Program-made: the position numbers and the translations under genes
NCBI RefSeq assembly: GCF_000378085.1
Contig: NZ_KB899212.1
Location: forward strand, 62,001-126,000
Source of the DNA: Hoylesella loescheii DSM 19665 = JCM 12249 = ATCC 15930
GTDB lineage: Bacteria > Bacteroidota > Bacteroidia > Bacteroidales > Bacteroidaceae
Length of the DNA stretch: 64,000 bases
Reading direction: 5' to 3'
Shown here: positions 44,561 to 54,402 of the stretch, piece by piece
Numbering within the stretch: position 1 is the stretch's first letter
Layout: every line of letters begins with the position of its first letter
The notes under the pieces: generated by a model
Databases searched by the model: none
What the model was told of the DNA's origin: nothing
Seen by the model: the letters and a program-made list of their open reading frames with translations, nothing else

Positions 44561-45211
44561 GTTTTCGACCTTAACTTTTGTTTCGGCGTTTAGGGTGCAA
44601 TGTATAGCGCGTTCACCCCAAAACGTCCTTAGATTCATGCCTGTTTGTAAGGCGATAAATAAGGTATGGCGTTATGTTTTCATACCTCACGCCTTGCTAT
44701 AGTTATGTAGGCGTGTTATTCCATATTAGCCGGAACGCTGTTCCATATCATCTGGAACATTGTTCCATCTTATCTGGAATAGGATTCCATCTCATCTGTA
44801 ACACGCCACGAGTTGTTTAAGCATGCTGCAAAGGCATCTTAGCCGTGTTGCGGAAATTATCAAAACGCAGTGGCGTTGTTGTACGAACCTCTGGCGAAAG
44901 GTGTAATGCCATCTTGCGAAATCGGCGTAAGTGGGTACTTACTTACGCGTACGCGCGCGCGTACAATTATTATATAAGACGGATTGCATAAGTGGAAGTT
45001 GTGCCGAGAGGCATTGGTTGGTGGGGGTGTGCTAGGTTGTTTTTTGTGGGCTGCACGTTATATGGCGTGTCACATGCCTCCTTTAACATTTTGAAGTCGT
45101 GGAGGGTGTCATATTACAGCTTTTTTATTAAACAATGCAAAAAAGTATAGTGTATTACGAAAAAACGTTGTACCTTTAACCCTAGATTTCCCTAAACTTC
45201 TTATTAATGCG
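44561..45211. repeat. Intergenic region with 22-bp TGTTCCA array and Z-DNA-like tract
   Basis: Four 22-bp units start at 44717, 44739, 44761 and 44783 (two read TGTTCCA...TCTGGAAYA). At 44944-44965 a 22-bp alternating purine-pyrimidine tract (TACGCGTACGCGCGCGCG...) follows. A weak TACCTTTA box at 45171 may serve the fucosidase gene. No gene seen. Confidence 0.75.
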
Positions 45212-47074
45212 ATGAGAATAAACAAATTTTCCGCCTTAGCCATGGCTCTGGCAATGACTTTGGGGGCTAGCGCACAACGTAAGGTTGCCGCGCCAGCGCC
45301 TTGTGGCCCACTGCCTAATGCCAACCAGCTGCGTTGGCACCAATTAGAGACTTACGCTTTCTTGCATTACTCGCTCAATACCTATACCGATCAGGAATGG
45401 GGATTTGGCGATGAAGACCCAATGCTGTTTAATCCCACTGACCTAGACGCACGTCAATGGGCGCGAACATGTAAAGAGGCTGGCATGAAAGGTATCATTT
45501 TGACGGCTAAACATCATTGTGGCTTCTGCCTGTGGCCATCGAAATACACCGAATTTTCGGTGAAAAACGCGCCGTGGAAAGACGGAAAGGGCGACGTGGT
45601 ACGAGAACTGGCCGACGCCTGCAAAGAATACGGGCTGAAATTTGCCGTATATCTGTCGCCGTGGGACCGTAACCACGCCGAGTATGCACGTCCTGAATAC
45701 GTCACTTATTTCCGTAATCAGCTCGAAGAACTGCTCACCCAGTATGGCGAGATGTTTGAAGTTTGGTTCGACGGAGCTAACGGTGGCACCGGGTATTACG
45801 GTGATGCACGCGAAGCACGCAAAATAGATGGTGCCACATATTACGACTGGCCCAAGACATTTGAAATGATTCACAAGTGGCAACCCAAACTAGCCATCTG
45901 GGGCGACCGTGCTGAACTGCGCTGGATTGGTACCGAAAAGGGTTACGCTGGACTAACAAACTGGTGTACGATAGACTATGTTTTCAACACGCCGCAAGAC
46001 ACTTTGATGCACGGACAGGAAAATGGCAAGCACTGGTCGCCAGGCGAATGCGACACGTCTATACGTCCGGGATGGTTCTATCACGAAAACGAAGACTCGA
46101 AGGTAAAGAGCCTTCGCAAGTTGGTTGACACTTATTACGAGTCGGTTGGCCGTAATGCATCGCTGCTGCTGAACTTCCCCATCACGCACGAAGGTCGTAT
46201 CCATCCCATCGACTCGGCACATGCCGTGGCCATGGCGCGCGTTATCAAGGCCGAATTGGCTAACAACTTGGTGAGCCAAGCCAGCGTAACGGCCTCGCAA
46301 GTGCGCGGAGGTAGTGCCACGTATGGCGCACAAAAGGCCATCGACAACAGCACCGAAACCTATTGGGCCACCAATGATGGCGTTACGCGCGCATCGCTAA
46401 CGCTCAGCTTCAAGCGTCCTACCGAAATAAACCGCTTTATGGCCCAAGAGTATATTGCATTGGGTCAGCGTGTGAAGAGTTTCTCGCTCGAAGCCTTGGT
46501 TAACGGCAAATGGGTGCAACTGCGCGACGAACGCGCTCCCGAAGGCACAACTGGGCTAACCACCATTGGCTATAAGCGCATCGTATGTTTCCCCACGGTG
46601 AAGACCACACGCCTGCGTTTCACCATCAATAGCGCAAAGGCTTGTCCGCTGATAAGCAACATTGGCGTGTATTGCGCTCCGCCATTGCCCGAAGATGCTG
46701 TGCAATTGCCTGCTTCGGTGCTTGCAAAGGCTAACGAAAAGCAGGCCGAACCCGAACGCGTTATTCTGGCTTTGGGCGAAGATGGACCGAATGCTGTAGA
46801 CATAGACTTGCAAGAGGAGGGCGTATACCATAGCCTTACGTATGTTCCTAAGGAGGATACGAAAGACGGATTGGTGCTTAACTACGAGATATATGCATCA
46901 GACGACCTCGTAACGTGGAAGCGTTGGCTGGGCGGAGAGTTCTCTAACATCGAGAATAACCCCGTACCCCAGACCGTGAAGTTGCCTGCAATCAAAACCC
47001 GTTACCTCAAACTTGAGGCCACTCGCTTGCTTAAAGGCGAGAAAATGCAGTGGGAAGAGATTATTGTTAGATAG
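45212..47074 (+). CDS. Alpha-L-fucosidase (GH29) with F5/8-type C domain
   Basis: A 620-residue exported glycosidase (signal peptide to about GASAQ). The GH29 barrel spans about residues 25-345 with WHQLETYAFLHYSLNTYTDQEWG, the HHCGF substrate site (H101/H102) and the catalytic nucleophile D187 in FEVWFDGANGG. The short, compact form and GTGYYGDAREARKIDG resemble subfamily B enzymes acting on alpha-1,3/1,4-linked fucose. Residues about 355-480 form a discoidin (F5/8 C) domain, and a further beta domain closes the protein. It begins a plus-strand glycan locus. Confidence 0.92.
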   Translation: MRINKFSALAMALAMTLGASAQRKVAAPAPCGPLPNANQLRWHQLETYAFLHYSLNTYTDQEWGFGDEDPMLFNPTDLDARQWARTCKEAGMKGIILTAKHHCGFCLWPSKYTEFSVKNAPWKDGKGDVVRELADACKEYGLKFAVYLSPWDRNHAEYARPEYVTYFRNQLEELLTQYGEMFEVWFDGANGGTGYYGDAREARKIDGATYYDWPKTFEMIHKWQPKLAIWGDRAELRWIGTEKGYAGLTNWCTIDYVFNTPQDTLMHGQENGKHWSPGECDTSIRPGWFYHENEDSKVKSLRKLVDTYYESVGRNASLLLNFPITHEGRIHPIDSAHAVAMARVIKAELANNLVSQASVTASQVRGGSATYGAQKAIDNSTETYWATNDGVTRASLTLSFKRPTEINRFMAQEYIALGQRVKSFSLEALVNGKWVQLRDERAPEGTTGLTTIGYKRIVCFPTVKTTRLRFTINSAKACPLISNIGVYCAPPLPEDAVQLPASVLAKANEKQAEPERVILALGEDGPNAVDIDLQEEGVYHSLTYVPKEDTKDGLVLNYEIYASDDLVTWKRWLGGEFSNIENNPVPQTVKLPAIKTRYLKLEATRLLKGEKMQWEEIIVR

Positions 47075-47101
47075 GAAGGGCCTCAGCTCGAATCCCTAAC
47101 A

Positions 47102-47338
47102 GCCTTACCCCCAACCCCTCTCCAAGGGGAGAGGGGCGTAATATGCAATGCTACAACAAGGCAAACAAAGGCAACAATGAATGTCTTGACAACGCAAATA
47201 AAGGCAATAGCCAAGGTTTCAACAAGGCAAACAAAGCAATAACGAATGTCTCAACAAAGCTAATAGGCTCAACAACCCAATCCAAATAAGGCATACCACG
47301 CCCCTCTCCCCTTGGAGAGGGGTTGGGGGGTGAGGCCA
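47102..47338. repeat. REP-like doublet, copy 2
   Basis: Left arm CCCCCAACCCCTCTCC-AAG... and right arm ...TTGGAGAGGGGTTGGGGGG enclose about 155 bp rich in ACAAAGGCAATAAC-like words. It fills the gap between the fucosidase and transporter genes. A start codon for the transporter inside the right arm was rejected. Confidence 0.85.
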
Positions 47339-47398
47339 GTTGTGGCCAGTTTAGGCCAGTTTAGGGCAATGGAGCAAGACTCCTTAATTAATAAGAAC

Positions 47399-48721
47399 AT
47401 GCAACAAACAAACTCAGTAAACAACTCTAGCAGGAGAAACCCTATCGCATGGGTGCCCTCCGTCTACTTCGCCATGGGGCTTCCCTTCGTGGTTCTCAAC
47501 ATGGTGGCCGTGCTTATGTTCAAGGGATTGGGCGTGAGCGACAGCAAGATAACCTTCTGGACCTCGCTCATCATGATGCCCTGGACCTTCAAGTTTTTGT
47601 GGAGTCCGTTCCTGGAGCTGTATCGCAGCAAGAAATTCTTCGTCGTAACCACCCAGTTAGTTACTGGTGCGGGCTTCGCCCTCGTAGGTTTGGCGCTCCA
47701 TTTGCCCCACTATTTCACCGTGTGTATCGCCTTGATGGCCATCATCGCATTTAGCGGAGCCACCCACGACATAGCCACCGACGGCGTTTACATGGCCGAA
47801 TTGAGCAAGGAAGACCAAGCCCGCTTCATCGGTTGGCAAGGTGCTTTCTACAATATAGCCAAGATTGTGGCCTCGGGCGGATTGGTTTGGCTGGCCGGTT
47901 GGTTGTTAAAACACTACGGTGGCGTGAAAGGTGCGCCCGAAGCGGTTATGCATTCGGCCGCTGCGCAGGCATGGATGGTGGTGATGGTAGCCTTGGGTGT
48001 ACTGATGTTCTTATTGGGATTGTACCATACGCGTATGCTTCCGCAGGGCGGAAAACGTACCGAAAAGCGCATGAGTGCAGCCGAAACCTTCAACGAACTG
48101 GTGCGCGTGCTGAGCGACTTCTTCACCAAACGCCACATCGTTTACTACATCTTCTTCATCATTCTCTATCGTTTTGCCGAGGGCTTTGTGATGAAAGTGG
48201 TGCCGCTTTTCCTTAAAGCAGGGTGCGAAGTTGGTGGATTGGGACTTAGCGAAGAAGAAATCGGACTGTATTATGGTACGTTTGGCGCAGCCGCCTTTGT
48301 GCTGGGGTCCATATTGGCGGGCTATTACATCTCGCACTTCGGACTTAAACGCACGCTGTTCTCGCTGTGCTGCGTGTTCAACTTACCTTTCGTGGCCTAC
48401 ACGCTGTTGTCGTGGTATCAACCCGAAAACGGCTTACTCATTGGTGGCGCGATAACCCTCGAATACTTTGGCTATGGCTTTGGTTTCGTAGGACTAACCC
48501 TTTTCATGATGCAGCAGATAGCGCCTGGCAAACACCAGATGGCACACTACGCCTTCGCTTCGGGCATTATGAACCTCGGTGTGATGCTGCCAGGAATGGC
48601 TAGTGGATTCTTTAGCGACTGGTTGGGATACAAACACTTCTTTATCTTCACCCTCGTGGCCACTATTCCCGCATTCCTCATCACCTATTTCGTGCCGTTT
48701 ACGTACGAGGATAAAAAATAA
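47399..48721 (+). CDS. MFS transporter (AmpG/SLC45-like)
   Basis: A 440-residue major facilitator with about 12 membrane segments. Recognisable pieces are PSVYFAMGLPFVVLNMVAVLMFKGLGVSDSKITFWTSLIMMPWTFKFLWSPFLE (helices 1-2), SGATHDIATDGVYMAEL (helix 4 region, charged) and GLYYGTFGAAAFVLGSILAGYYISHFGLKRTLF. Position between a fucosidase and a GH130 phosphorylase matches Bacteroides N-glycan loci, where an MFS protein imports mannosyl-GlcNAc. Substrate is inferred from that context. Two earlier in-frame ATGs exist; this one avoids the REP repeat. Confidence 0.85.
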   Translation: MQQTNSVNNSSRRNPIAWVPSVYFAMGLPFVVLNMVAVLMFKGLGVSDSKITFWTSLIMMPWTFKFLWSPFLELYRSKKFFVVTTQLVTGAGFALVGLALHLPHYFTVCIALMAIIAFSGATHDIATDGVYMAELSKEDQARFIGWQGAFYNIAKIVASGGLVWLAGWLLKHYGGVKGAPEAVMHSAAAQAWMVVMVALGVLMFLLGLYHTRMLPQGGKRTEKRMSAAETFNELVRVLSDFFTKRHIVYYIFFIILYRFAEGFVMKVVPLFLKAGCEVGGLGLSEEEIGLYYGTFGAAAFVLGSILAGYYISHFGLKRTLFSLCCVFNLPFVAYTLLSWYQPENGLLIGGAITLEYFGYGFGFVGLTLFMMQQIAPGKHQMAHYAFASGIMNLGVMLPGMASGFFSDWLGYKHFFIFTLVATIPAFLITYFVPFTYEDKK

Positions 48722-48725
48722 AAAA

Positions 48726-48885
48726 GCCTCACCCCCAGCCCCTCTCCAAGGGGAGAGGGGAGTAATATGCAGGGTTAAAACAAAGCAAGATAATAACATT
48801 TGCAAAGCCAAACGACAACCATATACAAAGCAACAACAAGGCATACCACTCCCCGCTCCCCTTGGAGAGGGGCTGGGGGTGAGGC
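48726..48885. repeat. REP-like doublet, copy 3
   Basis: Arms CCCCCAGCCCCTCTCC and GGAGAGGGGCTGGGGG enclose about 70 bp. The right arm has one change (CCCCGCTCC). It starts 4 bp after the MFS stop codon and separates it from the GH130 gene. Confidence 0.85.
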
Positions 48886-48970
48886 CATAAAATAAATTAC
48901 CCATAATTCCCAAGTCCTTTTGCCGCGCCACAGTCACAAGCCAAGGCGCGAAGAGAGGCATCAAGAAGAA

Positions 48971-49945
48971 ATGAAACAACTAAAAGACATCATGCCTTGG
49001 GAGGAACGTCCCGCCGGTTCTACCGATGTAATGTGGCGTTATTCTAAAAACCCCGTCATTGGACGTTATCACATCCCCACCTCAAACAGCATTTTCAACA
49101 GTGCCGTAGTACCTTTTGAAGACGGCTTCGCTGGCGTTTTCCGTTGCGATAACAAAGCCGTGCAGATGAATATCTTTGCCGGTTTCAGCAAGGATGGTAT
49201 TAATTGGGACATCAACCACGAACCGATCGTGTTCGAAGCTGGTAATACCCAGATGATAGACTCGGAGTATAAGTACGACCCGCGCGTAACTTGGATCGAC
49301 GACCGCTATTGGATTACCTGGTGCAATGGTTATCACGGACCCACCATTGGTATCGCTTATACCTTTGACTTCAAGCGCTTTTACCAGTGCGAAAACGCCT
49401 TCTTGCCCTTCAATCGCAACGGTGTGCTCTTCCCACAGAAGATCAACGGCAAGTTCGCAATGCTTTCGCGTCCTAGCGACAACGGTCATACGCCCTTCGG
49501 CGACATATATCTAAGCTATAGCCCCGATATGAAATACTGGGGCGAACATCGCTGCGTGATGAAGGTAACGCCATTCCCCGAGAGCGCATGGCAGTGCACC
49601 AAGATCGGCGCAGGTTCTGTTCCGTTCCTCACTGATGAGGGTTGGCTCATGTTCTACCATGGCGTGATCACCACTTGCAATGGCTTCCGCTATTCGATGG
49701 GTGCCGTGTTGCTCGACAAAGACAATCCCGAACGCGTGCTTTATCGCACCCGTCCCTACCTACTTGCACCTGCTGCGCCCTACGAATTGCAAGGCGATGT
49801 GCCCAATGTGGTGTTCCCTTGCGCCGCACTTAGCGACGGCGAACGCGTAGCCGTGTACTACGGAGCTGCCGATACTGTGGTGGGAATGGCCTTCGGATAC
49901 GTAAAAGAGATTATCGACTTTGTGAAGAATAACTCAATTGTGTAA
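48971..49945 (+). CDS. GH130 beta-1,4-mannosyl-GlcNAc phosphorylase
   Basis: A 324-residue cytoplasmic glycoside phosphorylase with no signal peptide. The GH130 five-bladed propeller is marked by [23 protein letters not shown], the catalytic acid D103 in [18 protein letters not shown], the phosphate-site [26 protein letters not shown] and WLMFYHGV. Size and motifs fit subfamily 2 enzymes such as the Bacteroides thetaiotaomicron N-glycan enzyme, which phosphorolyses Man-beta-1,4-GlcNAc to mannose 1-phosphate and GlcNAc. The start at 48971 is used; 17 more upstream codons are open but non-conserved. Confidence 0.88.
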   Translation: MKQLKDIMPWEERPAGSTDVMWRYSKNPVIGRYHIPTSNSIFNSAVVPFEDGFAGVFRCDNKAVQMNIFAGFSKDGINWDINHEPIVFEAGNTQMIDSEYKYDPRVTWIDDRYWITWCNGYHGPTIGIAYTFDFKRFYQCENAFLPFNRNGVLFPQKINGKFAMLSRPSDNGHTPFGDIYLSYSPDMKYWGEHRCVMKVTPFPESAWQCTKIGAGSVPFLTDEGWLMFYHGVITTCNGFRYSMGAVLLDKDNPERVLYRTRPYLLAPAAPYELQGDVPNVVFPCAALSDGERVAVYYGAADTVVGMAFGYVKEIIDFVKNNSIV

Positions 49946-50245
49946 GGAGTAAAGGAGCAAGTAGTAAAGTAGTAAGGAGTTGTTTTTGAGGAGTTAAGGA
50001 GTTATGGAGTTAAGGAGTTAAGCCATATGCGTTGTTGCAGAGTGGCAAACTTTCTCGTTAACTCACTAACTCTTCAACTCATAAACTTATAAACTGAGAA
50101 ACTTATCAACTCATAAACTCACCAACTCACCACCTCATAAACTCAAAAACTTACCAACTCACCACCTCATAAACTCAATAACTCACCAACTCATCAACTT
50201 TTAAACTCAATAACTCACCAACTCAATAACTCATAAACTAAAATA
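49946..50245. repeat. Largest octamer array, about 36 units
   Basis: Almost the whole 300 bp is divisible into 8-bp units. The first ~75 bp are GGAGTTAA-type. After TTAAGCCATATGCGTTGTTGCAGAGTGG comes a run of about 22 units of form NNAACTCN (TAAACTCA, CCAACTCA, ATAACTCA, TCAACTCA...), ending at the GH20 start codon. The first part is the reverse complement of the second in sense. Confidence 0.85.
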
Positions 50246-50248
50246 GAA

Positions 50249-51877
50249 ATGAAACGTCTTTTATTAGCCACGGCCTTATGCTTATCGATGCTAAGCGCCC
50301 ATGCAGCCGACGCCAACTATAATGTTGTGCCACTGCCAAAGAGTGTTGTGATGGCCAAAGGGTTGCCCTTCAACCTCACGAACGCCACAACCATCGTGTA
50401 CGAAGGTACCAATCCCGAGATGAAACGCAATGCCCGCTTCCTCTCTGAATACATACAGCAGGCCTCGGGCATAAAAACCGCCGTGCTTGATAAGCGCGAC
50501 AAGAAGGCTGCAGCTATTGTTTTGACCATCGACCCCAAAGTTGCTGGTGCCGAGGCTTACCGTCTTAGCGTGAACAACAAGCAAGTAACCATCGCCGCTA
50601 GCACACCTGCTGGCGTGTTCTATGGCATTCAGACACTGCGCAAATCGTTGCCCGTGCAAACCACAGGCGAAGCTATCACCCTGCCCGCAGTGACTGTTGC
50701 CGACGCTCCACGCTTTGGATATCGCGGCATGATGCTCGATTGCGCACGCCATTTCTTCCCCCTAAGCTTCGTAAAGAAGTTTATCGACATCTTGGCCATG
50801 CACAATATGAACGTGTTCCACTGGCATCTCACCGAAGATCAAGGCTGGCGTTTGGAGATAAAGAGCCATCCCGAACTCACCGCGAAGTCGTCGATGCGCT
50901 CGGGAACGGTTATCGGTCACAACGCAACTGTTGACGATAGCATTCCTCACGGTGGTTTCTACACCCAGCAAGAGGCACGCGAGATTGTGGAATATGCACG
51001 TCAACGTCACATCACAGTTATCCCCGAGATAGACATGCCCGGACACATGTTGGCCGCATTGGCTGCTTATCCCGAGCTAGGATGTACCGGTGGACCCTAC
51101 GAAGTGGGACATCGTTGGGGCGTATATAAGGATGTTTTGTGCCTTGGAAAGGAAAGCACGTACAAGTTTGTGCAAGATGTTATCGATGAAGTAGTGGATA
51201 TCTTCCCCGCAAAATACTTCCATATTGGTGGCGACGAGTCGCCAACGGTGATGTGGGAGAAGTGTCCCAAGTGCTTGCAAAAGGCTAAAGACGAGAACAC
51301 CGACATCAAACACCTGCAACAATACTTCACCAACAGAGTTGAGAAGTACCTCAATGGCAAGGGTAAGAGCATCATCGGATGGGACGAAATCCTAGAAGGC
51401 AAGATCAACCAAAGCGCAACCATCATGAGCTGGCGTGGCGTTGAGCCTGGTCTTAAGGCTGCAAAGCAAGGTCACGATGTTATCATGACGCCTAGCTCGC
51501 ACGTTTATTTCGACCACTATCAGGCAAAAGACACCAAGCACGAACCCGATGCAATCGGTGGTTGTTCGCCTGTTGAGAAGGTATATTCTTACGAACCGCT
51601 GCCCGATACGCTTTCGGCCGAAGCCAAGAATCGTATCAAGGGCGTTCAAGCTAACCTCTGGACGGAGTACATTCCTTTCACCACGCAGGCCGAATACATG
51701 GTTCTTCCACGTATGGCAGCTTTGGCCGAGGTGCAATGGACACCCGTAGCGAAGAAGAATTTCGATGATTTCAGCAAGCGCGCACTGCGTCTTAGCGACC
51801 TTTACGACCGCTATGGCTATCAGTATGCACGCCATCTTTGGAAAGAAAAGGCCATCCCCACTTCGGCCCTTTGGTAA
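50249..51877 (+). CDS. Beta-N-acetylhexosaminidase (GH20)
   Basis: A 542-residue exported exo-enzyme removing terminal beta-GlcNAc/GalNAc (signal peptide to about HAADA). Residues about 22-150 are the GH20b alpha/beta domain; the catalytic barrel runs about 155-515 with MMLDCARHFF, FHWHLTEDQGWRLEIK, IPEIDMPGH and the catalytic pair D329-E330 in HIGGDES. Family length is normal without extra modules. It lies between the GH130 gene and a second GH20 gene. A terminator-like hairpin follows. Confidence 0.94.
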   Translation: MKRLLLATALCLSMLSAHAADANYNVVPLPKSVVMAKGLPFNLTNATTIVYEGTNPEMKRNARFLSEYIQQASGIKTAVLDKRDKKAAAIVLTIDPKVAGAEAYRLSVNNKQVTIAASTPAGVFYGIQTLRKSLPVQTTGEAITLPAVTVADAPRFGYRGMMLDCARHFFPLSFVKKFIDILAMHNMNVFHWHLTEDQGWRLEIKSHPELTAKSSMRSGTVIGHNATVDDSIPHGGFYTQQEAREIVEYARQRHITVIPEIDMPGHMLAALAAYPELGCTGGPYEVGHRWGVYKDVLCLGKESTYKFVQDVIDEVVDIFPAKYFHIGGDESPTVMWEKCPKCLQKAKDENTDIKHLQQYFTNRVEKYLNGKGKSIIGWDEILEGKINQSATIMSWRGVEPGLKAAKQGHDVIMTPSSHVYFDHYQAKDTKHEPDAIGGCSPVEKVYSYEPLPDTLSAEAKNRIKGVQANLWTEYIPFTTQAEYMVLPRMAALAEVQWTPVAKKNFDDFSKRALRLSDLYDRYGYQYARHLWKEKAIPTSALW

Positions 51878-51889
51878 TATATAGACTGC

Positions 51890-51948
51890 TGGCAGCCATT
51901 TCGCCGTAAGCCCTAACTATGGGTTGTGGTGAGATGGCTGCCACTTTT
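51890..51948 (+). terminator. Terminator after the first GH20 gene
   Basis: TGGCAGCCATTTCGCC pairs with GGTGAGATGGCTGCCA (two mismatches), with further pairing inside (AGCCC/GGGTT), followed by CTTTTC. Confidence 0.7.
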
Positions 51949-52014
51949 CGTTATCAATACCATTCCGCTTTAATATAAAGGTATATCTCACATCTTCTTA
52001 ATAGTATCCAACAC

Positions 52015-54075
52015 ATGCATAAAACATTCCTCGCCTTGCTGCTTCTTGTGGCTTCGCTCTGCCCAAAACAGGTGCAGGCGCAATCGGTTATCCCGCAACC
52101 TAGGGAGATAACCATGGGCAAAGGCTTCTTTACCATTAAGCCCAACACGCCCGTTGAACTGAATTTCGAGGGCGAAGAGGCACGCCAAATGAAGGCCTAC
52201 ATACGCCAAACCTTGGGCTTGAAGGTGTTTAAAGGAAAGTTCATCAGTAAAGTCCCGGCCATAAGCCTTAACTTGTTGCGGATAAAAGAGCCGTCTTGCT
52301 ACGGTAGAACGTTCCCCGAATATTATACCCTAGACGTAACGCCCGAACGAATAACCATCATGTCGCATACCACAACAGGCTTGTTTTATGGCTTGCAAAC
52401 CCTTCGGCAGCTTATGGTAGACGGCAATAAGGTGGCTTGCGCCGAGGTGAATGACCAGCCACGCTTTCCTTATCGCGGTATGATGCTCGATTGTTCGCGC
52501 CATTTCTTCACGCCCCAGTTTATCAAAAAGCAGCTCGATGCCATGGCTTACTTTAAGCTTAACCGCTTTCATTGGCACCTAACCGATGGCGGAGGATGGC
52601 GTTTGGAGGTGAAGAAATACCCCAAACTGATTGAGGAAACGGCCTATCGAACCCAAAACGACTGGACTAAATGGTGGCGCGAACACGACCGACGCTACTG
52701 CCACGCCAACGATTCGGGGGCTTATGGCGGATATTATACGCAAGACGATGTGCGCGATATCGTGGCGTACGCTGCCAAAAGGCACATCACCGTGATACCC
52801 GAGATAGAGATGCCAGGCCATAGTAACGAGGTGTTTGCTGCCTACCCAAACCTCACTTGCGAAGGTAAGGCCTATACCAGCCCCGACTTCTGTCCTGGAA
52901 ACGATAGCGTTTTTACTTTTCTCGAAGGCGTTCTCACTGAGGTGATGCAGCTTTTCCCCTCGCAATACATCCATATCGGGGGCGACGAGGCTTGGCAAGA
53001 GAAGTGGAAAACGTGCCCCAAATGCCAAAAACGAATGAAAGATGAGGGGCTGAAAGATACCCACGAACTGCAAGCCTACTTCATCATGCGCATCGAGAAG
53101 TTCCTTAATGCCCACGGCCGAAAGCTGCTGGGATGGGACGAAATCATGCAAGGCCGCTTGGCACCAAATGCTGCCGTGATGTCGTGGACGGGCGAAGAGG
53201 CAGGCTTGAAGGCTGCAAAGGCCGGTCATCATGTGGTGATGACGCCTGGCGCATATTGCTATCTCGACATGTATCAAGACGTTCCGTTCACCCAACCCAA
53301 GGCTATGGGCGGTTATGTTCCGCTTGAAAAGGTGTATTCATACGAGCCAATAACCCACAAGGAATCGGCCGACACGCTGGAAAAATACATTGACGGCGTG
53401 CAAGGAAACCTTTGGACAGAAGAGGTTCCTACGCCCGAACATGCCGAGTACATGCTTTATCCCCGACTGTTGGGCATTGCCGAAGTGGGATGGACGCGTA
53501 ATCGTCCTTCGTATGAAAACTTCCGCAATCGCGCCATACAGGCACTCGACCGCATGAAGGCCATGGGATATAACCACTTTGACTTGCGCACCGAGCGCGG
53601 ACGACGTGAGGAATCGCTCACTCCTGTAACGCATTTGGCCATTGGAAAACCTGTTACGTATCTCTCGCGTTACACCGAGAAGTATCGCGGAACGGGCGAT
53701 GGCACGCTCACTGATGGCCGTCGGGGCGACTGGGTGTTTAAGGGCGACCGTTGGCAAGGCTTTATTGGTGGCGAGTGTATGGATGCCGTAATAGACCTTG
53801 GGGCGGAAACAGAACTGCACGAGGTGTCTGCCGACTTCCTGCAATCTATGGGCGTAGATATCGCTTTCCCTGATAGTGTAGAGCTGTTGGTTTCTTCTGA
53901 TGGTCAGAACTACACGTCGTTGCAACGCCGCGATATGGAACGACACGACAAACGCGAATATTTCATCGAGCCCTTCACATGGAAAGGCACGGCCAAAGCA
54001 CGCTACGTGCGTATGCGAGCCAAGCAAGGTGCCGAAGGCGGATGGGTATTTTGCGATGAGATAAAGGTGTGGTAG
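52015..54075 (+). CDS. Beta-N-acetylhexosaminidase (GH20) with C-terminal F5/8-like domain
   Basis: A 686-residue exported hexosaminidase (signal peptide to VQAQS). The GH20b domain is residues about 25-145; the catalytic barrel about 150-500 with MMLDCSRHFFTPQF, FHWHLTDGGGWRLEVK, IPEIEMPGHS and the pair D324-E325 in HIGGDEAW. Residues about 535-686 (VTHLAIGKPVTYLSRYTEKYRGTGDGTLTDGRRGDW...AKARYVRMRAKQ) form a discoidin-like carbohydrate-binding module absent from the first GH20. Different modules suggest different linkage or substrate preference. Confidence 0.94.
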   Translation: MHKTFLALLLLVASLCPKQVQAQSVIPQPREITMGKGFFTIKPNTPVELNFEGEEARQMKAYIRQTLGLKVFKGKFISKVPAISLNLLRIKEPSCYGRTFPEYYTLDVTPERITIMSHTTTGLFYGLQTLRQLMVDGNKVACAEVNDQPRFPYRGMMLDCSRHFFTPQFIKKQLDAMAYFKLNRFHWHLTDGGGWRLEVKKYPKLIEETAYRTQNDWTKWWREHDRRYCHANDSGAYGGYYTQDDVRDIVAYAAKRHITVIPEIEMPGHSNEVFAAYPNLTCEGKAYTSPDFCPGNDSVFTFLEGVLTEVMQLFPSQYIHIGGDEAWQEKWKTCPKCQKRMKDEGLKDTHELQAYFIMRIEKFLNAHGRKLLGWDEIMQGRLAPNAAVMSWTGEEAGLKAAKAGHHVVMTPGAYCYLDMYQDVPFTQPKAMGGYVPLEKVYSYEPITHKESADTLEKYIDGVQGNLWTEEVPTPEHAEYMLYPRLLGIAEVGWTRNRPSYENFRNRAIQALDRMKAMGYNHFDLRTERGRREESLTPVTHLAIGKPVTYLSRYTEKYRGTGDGTLTDGRRGDWVFKGDRWQGFIGGECMDAVIDLGAETELHEVSADFLQSMGVDIAFPDSVELLVSSDGQNYTSLQRRDMERHDKREYFIEPFTWKGTAKARYVRMRAKQGAEGGWVFCDEIKVW

Positions 54076-54079
54076 GGAA

Positions 54080-54400
54080 CGTTTTTAAGGGTGAAAAGAC
54101 TTTTAAAGGTGAAAAGGTGAAAAGGTGAAAAGGTGAAAAAATGGCTAACGCCTTTAAAGGTGAAAGGGTGAAAATGTGAAAAAATAGCTAACGCCACCTC
54201 TGCATTTGGCTTAACTCCATAACTCCCTAACTCCTTAAAGGTGAAAAGGTGAAAGGGTGAAAAGATGAAAAGCATTTGGCTTAACTCCTTAAATAACTCC
54301 CTAACGCCACCTCTGCATTTGGCTTAACTCCTTAACTCCATAACTCCTTAACTCCTTAAATAACTCCTTATATCTCCATATAATAAACTCAAACAACAAA
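54080..54400. repeat. Octamer arrays upstream of the sialidase gene
   Basis: GGTGAAAA units, then two runs of TTAACTCC/ATAACTCC separated by CACCTCTGCATTTGGC, with a mostly 8-bp period, up to the start region of the sialidase gene. Confidence 0.75.
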
Positions 54401-54402
54401 TT

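Noticed and set aside
47312..47398. Upstream start for the MFS gene (MERGWGVRP...)
   Set aside because: These codons are the translated REP arm, a common false N-terminus; the ATG at 47399 gives the normal protein start.
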